From Peptococcaceae bacterium (GTDB taxonomy: Bacteria; Bacillota; Peptococcia; DRI-13; UBA5745), in the NCBI GenBank assembly GCA_031264885.1, contig JAISDM010000188.1, positions 1 to 7,503 of the forward strand: a DNA stretch of 7,503 nt. The letters run 5' to 3'. Under the pieces are notes generated by a model. That model made no database searches. It saw only the letters and a list, made by a program, of their open reading frames with translations, and had not been told where the DNA came from. Positions 4,132-7,503 of this stretch are shown piece by piece. The first letter of the stretch is position 1. The number at the start of each line of letters is the position of its first letter. Made by a program: the position numbers and the translations under genes.

Positions 4132-7100
4132 TCACGAATCCTTGCTGTCCGCGTGATATTTTACCCGCGGAATCTGAATGGAGAAATAATAGCCTCTTTC
4201 GTCCATCTTCCCCAGACTGGAAGGAATCTGAAACATCTGCGCGACGCTCTGAAAATCTTTCACTTCCACGGGATGGGGGCGCAAACGGCCGCTTTCGCCG
4301 CGGACCGCGATGGGATATACTCTCACTTCCACCGAATCGTCGGAAAAACACAGCTTCGCCACACACCCATAGGACTGGCCGTCCGTGCCCGTGTCATGAT
4401 TGAACACAAAATCGCCCAGGGAATACAGCACGAATTTACCGCGAACCGTTTCAAATCCGGAAATCTCATGGGCGCCGTGCCCGACGACGCAATCGGCCCC
4501 GTCGGCGACCAATTGGGCCGCAATCCGCCTCGCTTCATCCATACGGTCCAGGAAGCCGCTCCCCCAATGAGGCGACACGATGATGAACGCGTCCGGGTAT
4601 TGACTTCTGTAATCGCGTAGCGCCGCGCGGTACGAATCGGACAGGCACGCCGCGCCGGGGCTCGCGCCCAGAGCGTATTGCCAGCGCCTGGTTTCCTCAA
4701 AGACACAGACATTGAAGAAAATCACTCTGCATCCGCCGGCCATCAGAAACAAGGGTTTCTCCGCCTCATTCACATTACGCCCGGATCCCACCGTCAATAT
4801 CTGCTCCGCGCGAAATATCCTCAAAGTCTGCCGGCAGCCGTTACCGCCATAATCCATGCTGTGCCCGTTGGCCAGCATCACCCCATGAACGTGACACGCC
4901 TTCAGTTCCGCGGCCGCCCTTTTGGGATCCTCCCTGTGTACACGCTCCAAATACCGCTGGAAAGGCGACGTCTTGAGTCTGGTCAGCACCGCTTCGAAGT
5001 TTATAATATTGAAATCACCCTCGCTCAGGAACGCGTCCGCTTCCTCCGGCAAAGGATCCGTTCCGTCTCCAAAGTATGTGTTCCCCGCCACAGTCACGAC
5101 GCCGCGTTCCTGACTGTCCCCGACCGGCCGCCAGACAGGCTCGGAGACCACCGATATCTTCTTTTGATTGGCAAACAATATTCTGCATACCGCGGCGTCC
5201 CGCTCATAGGGCGTCCGCGCGCCGCACACACACACGCACACGCGCTCCTCCCCGATTTTTGCCAGGGCGGCGGCATGATACGACTGATCCCCGAAGCAAT
5301 AATAATACATAACATCGTCCGCCCCATGCAAGACGCTGGCGCTTTCAAAAGATCTCCCCCTGTAAACCGTAAAAACCGTCTTGAGCAGTTTCAGTCCCTC
5401 CATAGGCAGGGAAAATATCTCAACCGCGATCTTAAACAAGTCCTCCAGAAAGAAGCCTTGCTCCACCCTGGAATCCTTGCGCCCCGTAATGTTTTTGAAC
5501 ACATCGGAGGAAAGTTTCAGCCTTCTCGCCATTTCGTTGAGACTCTGCCTCAACGGGCGCTTCAGCGCCTGATTCAAAAAATCCCCGAGCGCCAGAATCG
5601 CGTCGGGCGCGTTTAAAACCACGAGGGCCTCCAGAAGCTGTCCCGCCGAAACCTGATCCTGAAACTCAAGCCCGATGGAATTCCGCTGGTTCCGGTCTTC
5701 CGGCGCCCGATTCTGTATGACGGTCTCATCCGCAAGGGCAATCCTCTTCTCGCAGAGAAGCTGGAGTACAAAATTCAAGAGCAAAACGCTGCCCAGCCCT
5801 TCGTCGATTCTCCGATCCACACCGCCGCTTTGAAGCATGACCATTTTGTCAAGAGAATAAACGCTGTAAGCGGGCGTTTGAATCTCTTCCACAGCCTCCG
5901 CGCCGTACCGCGGCTCCGACGCAAGGAGCTCCATCCCCGCGCCGCCGTCCGCGCCAGCCGCGCCATCCCCGCCGGCCGCGCCGTCCATGCCGTCCGCAAT
6001 GCTGGCGACAGCGTCCAGAACCTTGCTCAGCCCGGCATCCGCCCGAGGGCCTCTGAGCAGCAGGCAATCACGGCCTCTTATGTACTCGCAAACCGCGCCC
6101 GCCAGACTCTCCGCGTCGGTGTAAACATTCATGGCCATGCCTTTCGGCAATCGATCCGAGAGGCTTTGGAAATCCTCCCCATATCCGAACAGTATGTCCA
6201 TTCCGGACGCCGCCAGCAATTCCGCCGGGCGAGCCTCCTCCAAATCCCCCGCGCCGCCAAAAACGGCTATTTTCCTGCCCTCGCCCGAGTTTTTCCCGGC
6301 TTCCTCATTCAATATTTCAAGCGCCGTACTCAAGCTGGAGGACGCCCTGCCTTCATAACAATCGTCCAGCAGAGTGACGCGGCCCCCGGGAACCTTGATT
6401 CTGGCGGCGCGGGATATACAGTCATTTGAGGGATAACCGGACAATTTTTCGGACAAAGCCTGAATGTCCAGTCCCGACAATTTCATCACCGTCAGTACCG
6501 CCAGAGAATCCAGAAGAACCGTTTTGCTTGTCAGCGGCAAGGCGTAACGGAGCTCCTCCCCAAGGACGACCGCCTTGATTTTCATGAATTGACCGGTTCT
6601 TTCCAATGAGACGGCATAAGAATCATTCGACGGATCCATTCCATAGGATACGGGCTTCGCGCCGTATTTGACGACCTCAGCGCGCACATAACCGAACTGC
6701 GTCATGCCGCTGTTTAAGACAGCTACGCCGCCCGGTTCCATGCCCTCGCATACCTTCGTTTTATAAAAAGCGTTCCGCCCGATCTTAACATCCGTGATCA
6801 CACAGATGTGCGGCTTAATCCAGTTTGAAATACTGCCGCCGCTCATTCTCAGCGCGGACATCCCCACTTCAAGCACACAGAAATCGGGATTCCCGACACA
6901 TTTGGCCATAGCGAGATATATGCCGGTATCCGTGTTGAAATCCTCCTTGGTACACACCAGGGAATAATCTCCGCCCACGCAATAAACAAGCATATTTTTG
7001 ACCGCCGATTTTTCTTCCGTTTCGGTGACAGATATAATGATGCCCGTCATTTTATGTCTCACGGACAATGCCATTTTTTGAAAAATATCATAGGTGTTGC

Positions 7101-7398
7101 CGACCACCAACTGCGGAACATCCAATTCCGGAATGGGCTGCCGCGCGATGATGCCGCCAATCTTATCCCCGGTACTTTTCAAAATCCCGTGGACATCGTT
7201 CGAACCCTCATAAATACTGGTATTGCCGCTGCTCTTGCGCCACGTCTCAGGGTCGATCGCGACAAACACCGTATCCGGATCGACGACGCCCAGTATATTG
7301 ATCGCGAAATCTTTCGCCTGCCAGCTCTCCGAGGCCGGTTCCTTATACCATTCCCCCTTGAGGATCTCCCGCAGTTCCTGCCCGCTCCAGCCTTTCAT
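4132..7398 (-). CDS. Three-domain fusion: degenerate MurF-like ligase, degenerate PBP5-like domain, CapA-type domain
   Basis: About 1088 aa. Residues 1-465 follow a MurF-type ligase: an N-terminal Mur domain, a central domain with VLEVGM (175-180), and a C-terminal domain with LLDDCYEG (343-350) and LLLRGPR (446-452). The P-loop place reads TETEEKS (125-131) where ligases have TGxxGK[TS], and the TNIGxxH place reads TDVKIGRNAF (202-211). An Ala/Gly/Asp linker (469-488) follows. Residues about 505-745 track D-Ala-D-Ala carboxypeptidase (PBP5), but SxxK reads SVLL (537-540), SxN reads NAP (596-598), and KTG falls in FGDQ (702-705). Residues about 766-1030 match CapA/PGA_cap: NFEAVLT (800-806), LANGHSMDYG (842-851), HWG (944-946), GHGAHEISGFE (973-983) and YSLGDF (992-997). 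No signal peptide or membrane segment is evident. The start is uncertain: ATG 7398 fits the domain start, while CTG 7407 has a better-spaced GGAGG. The native function is unknown. Confidence 0.85.
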   Translation of the reverse strand: MKGWSGQELREILKGEWYKEPASESWQAKDFAINILGVVDPDTVFVAIDPETWRKSSGNTSIYEGSNDVHGILKSTGDKIGGIIARQPIPELDVPQLVVGNTYDIFQKMALSVRHKMTGIIISVTETEEKSAVKNMLVYCVGGDYSLVCTKEDFNTDTGIYLAMAKCVGNPDFCVLEVGMSALRMSGGSISNWIKPHICVITDVKIGRNAFYKTKVCEGMEPGGVAVLNSGMTQFGYVRAEVVKYGAKPVSYGMDPSNDSYAVSLERTGQFMKIKAVVLGEELRYALPLTSKTVLLDSLAVLTVMKLSGLDIQALSEKLSGYPSNDCISRAARIKVPGGRVTLLDDCYEGRASSSLSTALEILNEEAGKNSGEGRKIAVFGGAGDLEEARPAELLAASGMDILFGYGEDFQSLSDRLPKGMAMNVYTDAESLAGAVCEYIRGRDCLLLRGPRADAGLSKVLDAVASIADGMDGAAGGDGAAGADGGAGMELLASEPRYGAEAVEEIQTPAYSVYSLDKMVMLQSGGVDRRIDEGLGSVLLLNFVLQLLCEKRIALADETVIQNRAPEDRNQRNSIGLEFQDQVSAGQLLEALVVLNAPDAILALGDFLNQALKRPLRQSLNEMARRLKLSSDVFKNITGRKDSRVEQGFFLEDLFKIAVEIFSLPMEGLKLLKTVFTVYRGRSFESASVLHGADDVMYYYCFGDQSYHAAALAKIGEERVCVCVCGARTPYERDAAVCRILFANQKKISVVSEPVWRPVGDSQERGVVTVAGNTYFGDGTDPLPEEADAFLSEGDFNIINFEAVLTRLKTSPFQRYLERVHREDPKRAAAELKACHVHGVMLANGHSMDYGGNGCRQTLRIFRAEQILTVGSGRNVNEAEKPLFLMAGGCRVIFFNVCVFEETRRWQYALGASPGAACLSDSYRAALRDYRSQYPDAFIIVSPHWGSGFLDRMDEARRIAAQLVADGADCVVGHGAHEISGFETVRGKFVLYSLGDFVFNHDTGTDGQSYGCVAKLCFSDDSVEVRVYPIAVRGESGRLRPHPVEVKDFQSVAQMFQIPSSLGKMDERGYYFSIQIPRVKYHADSKDS
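5223..5245. repeat. Alternating pyrimidine-purine tract (CA/CG) in the fusion gene
   Basis: Twenty-three bases alternate strictly between pyrimidine and purine, with (CA)5 at 5225-5234. On the coding strand this gives Val-Cys three times in a row (residues 720-725) in a predicted strand of the PBP5-like domain. Confidence 0.7.
5935..5994 (-). repeat. GC-rich low-complexity linker-coding stretch in the fusion gene
   Basis: These 60 bases are GCC/GTCC-rich imperfect repeats encoding residues 469-488, DGMDGAAGGDGAAGADGGAG. They separate the Mur-like and PBP5-like parts and are best read as a flexible interdomain linker that grew by repeat expansion. Confidence 0.75.
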
Positions 7399-7456
7399 TT
7401 CCTTCAGCGCGAACCACCTCCATCCTCCGCCCCATCGCAGAGTTTTCTCAGTTTCC

Positions 7457-7485
7457 AAAATATCACATAAGCGCGCCGCCGTCAA
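7457..7485 (-). promoter_or_regulatory. Promoter of the fusion gene (TTGACG-N17-TATTTT)
   Basis: On the minus strand a -35 box TTGACG (7485-7480) and a -10 box TATTTT (7462-7457) are spaced by 17 nt. Transcription would start near 7450, about 50 nt before the ATG at 7398. The TTG at 7485 that opens the longest frame is part of this -35 box, which argues against that start. Confidence 0.6.
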
Positions 7486-7503
7486 TCGGAGAAAATGACA
7501 TTC

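Noticed and set aside
4678..5616. Plus-strand open frame of 312 codons opposite the CapA/PBP5-like region
   Set aside because: It is antisense to the conserved CapA blocks, and the translation is basic and featureless.
7399..7485. TTG at 7485 as the start of the fusion gene
   Set aside because: That TTG is part of a good -35 box, and the extra 29 residues (MTAARLCDIL...) do not resemble a Mur N-terminus.

Overview
All recognisable genes in this window lie on the minus strand. Conserved gene order, purine-rich ribosome-binding sites (GGAGG-type), near-consensus sigma-70/sigma-A-type promoters and a stand-alone Pta of about 329 aa suggest a fairly GC-rich member of the Bacillota, probably a clostridial lineage. 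This taxonomic call is inference; no marker gene such as rRNA is present.

Layout in the direction of transcription (right to left). (1) A promoter near 7457-7485 drives a very large gene (4132-7398, about 1088 aa). Its protein reads as a three-part fusion: a MurF-like Mur ligase, a PBP5/D-Ala-D-Ala-carboxypeptidase-like domain, and a CapA-type (poly-gamma-glutamate capsule, metallophosphoesterase-like) domain. The first two parts keep the family framework but have lost the residues that define catalysis; the CapA part keeps most of its metal-site residues. No signal peptide or membrane anchor is visible. (2) An intergenic stretch of 270 bp (3862-4131) holds a nested REP/BIME-like pair of hairpins (4025-4090), an 11-bp inverted repeat around it, and a near-perfect promoter (TTTACA-N17-TATAAT, 3912-3940) with two 6-1-6 palindromes in and next to it. 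(3) That promoter heads a compact operon: pta (2872-3861), rfbA/rmlA (1958-2854), rfbC/rmlC (1398-1961) and rfbB/rmlB (347-1354). (4) After an 87-bp gap, the start of one more gene (1-259) runs off the left edge; it looks like the N-terminal domain of an 8-oxoguanine DNA glycosylase interrupted by an Ala/Gly/Val-rich repeat segment.

RfbA makes dTDP-glucose from glucose-1-phosphate and dTTP, RfbB dehydrates it to the 4-keto-6-deoxy sugar, and RfbC epimerises that to dTDP-4-keto-L-rhamnose. The final reductase RfbD/RmlD is not in the window. Pta, which interconverts acetyl-CoA and acetyl-phosphate, is an unusual leader for such an operon. The rml genes and the Mur/CapA fusion both point toward cell-envelope polymers, but a functional link between them is inference.

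The most unusual item is the triple fusion with two apparently dead enzyme domains. Other features worth a look are recurring Ala/Gly-rich inserts and short tandem duplications within genes, one of which sets the stop codon of rfbC.
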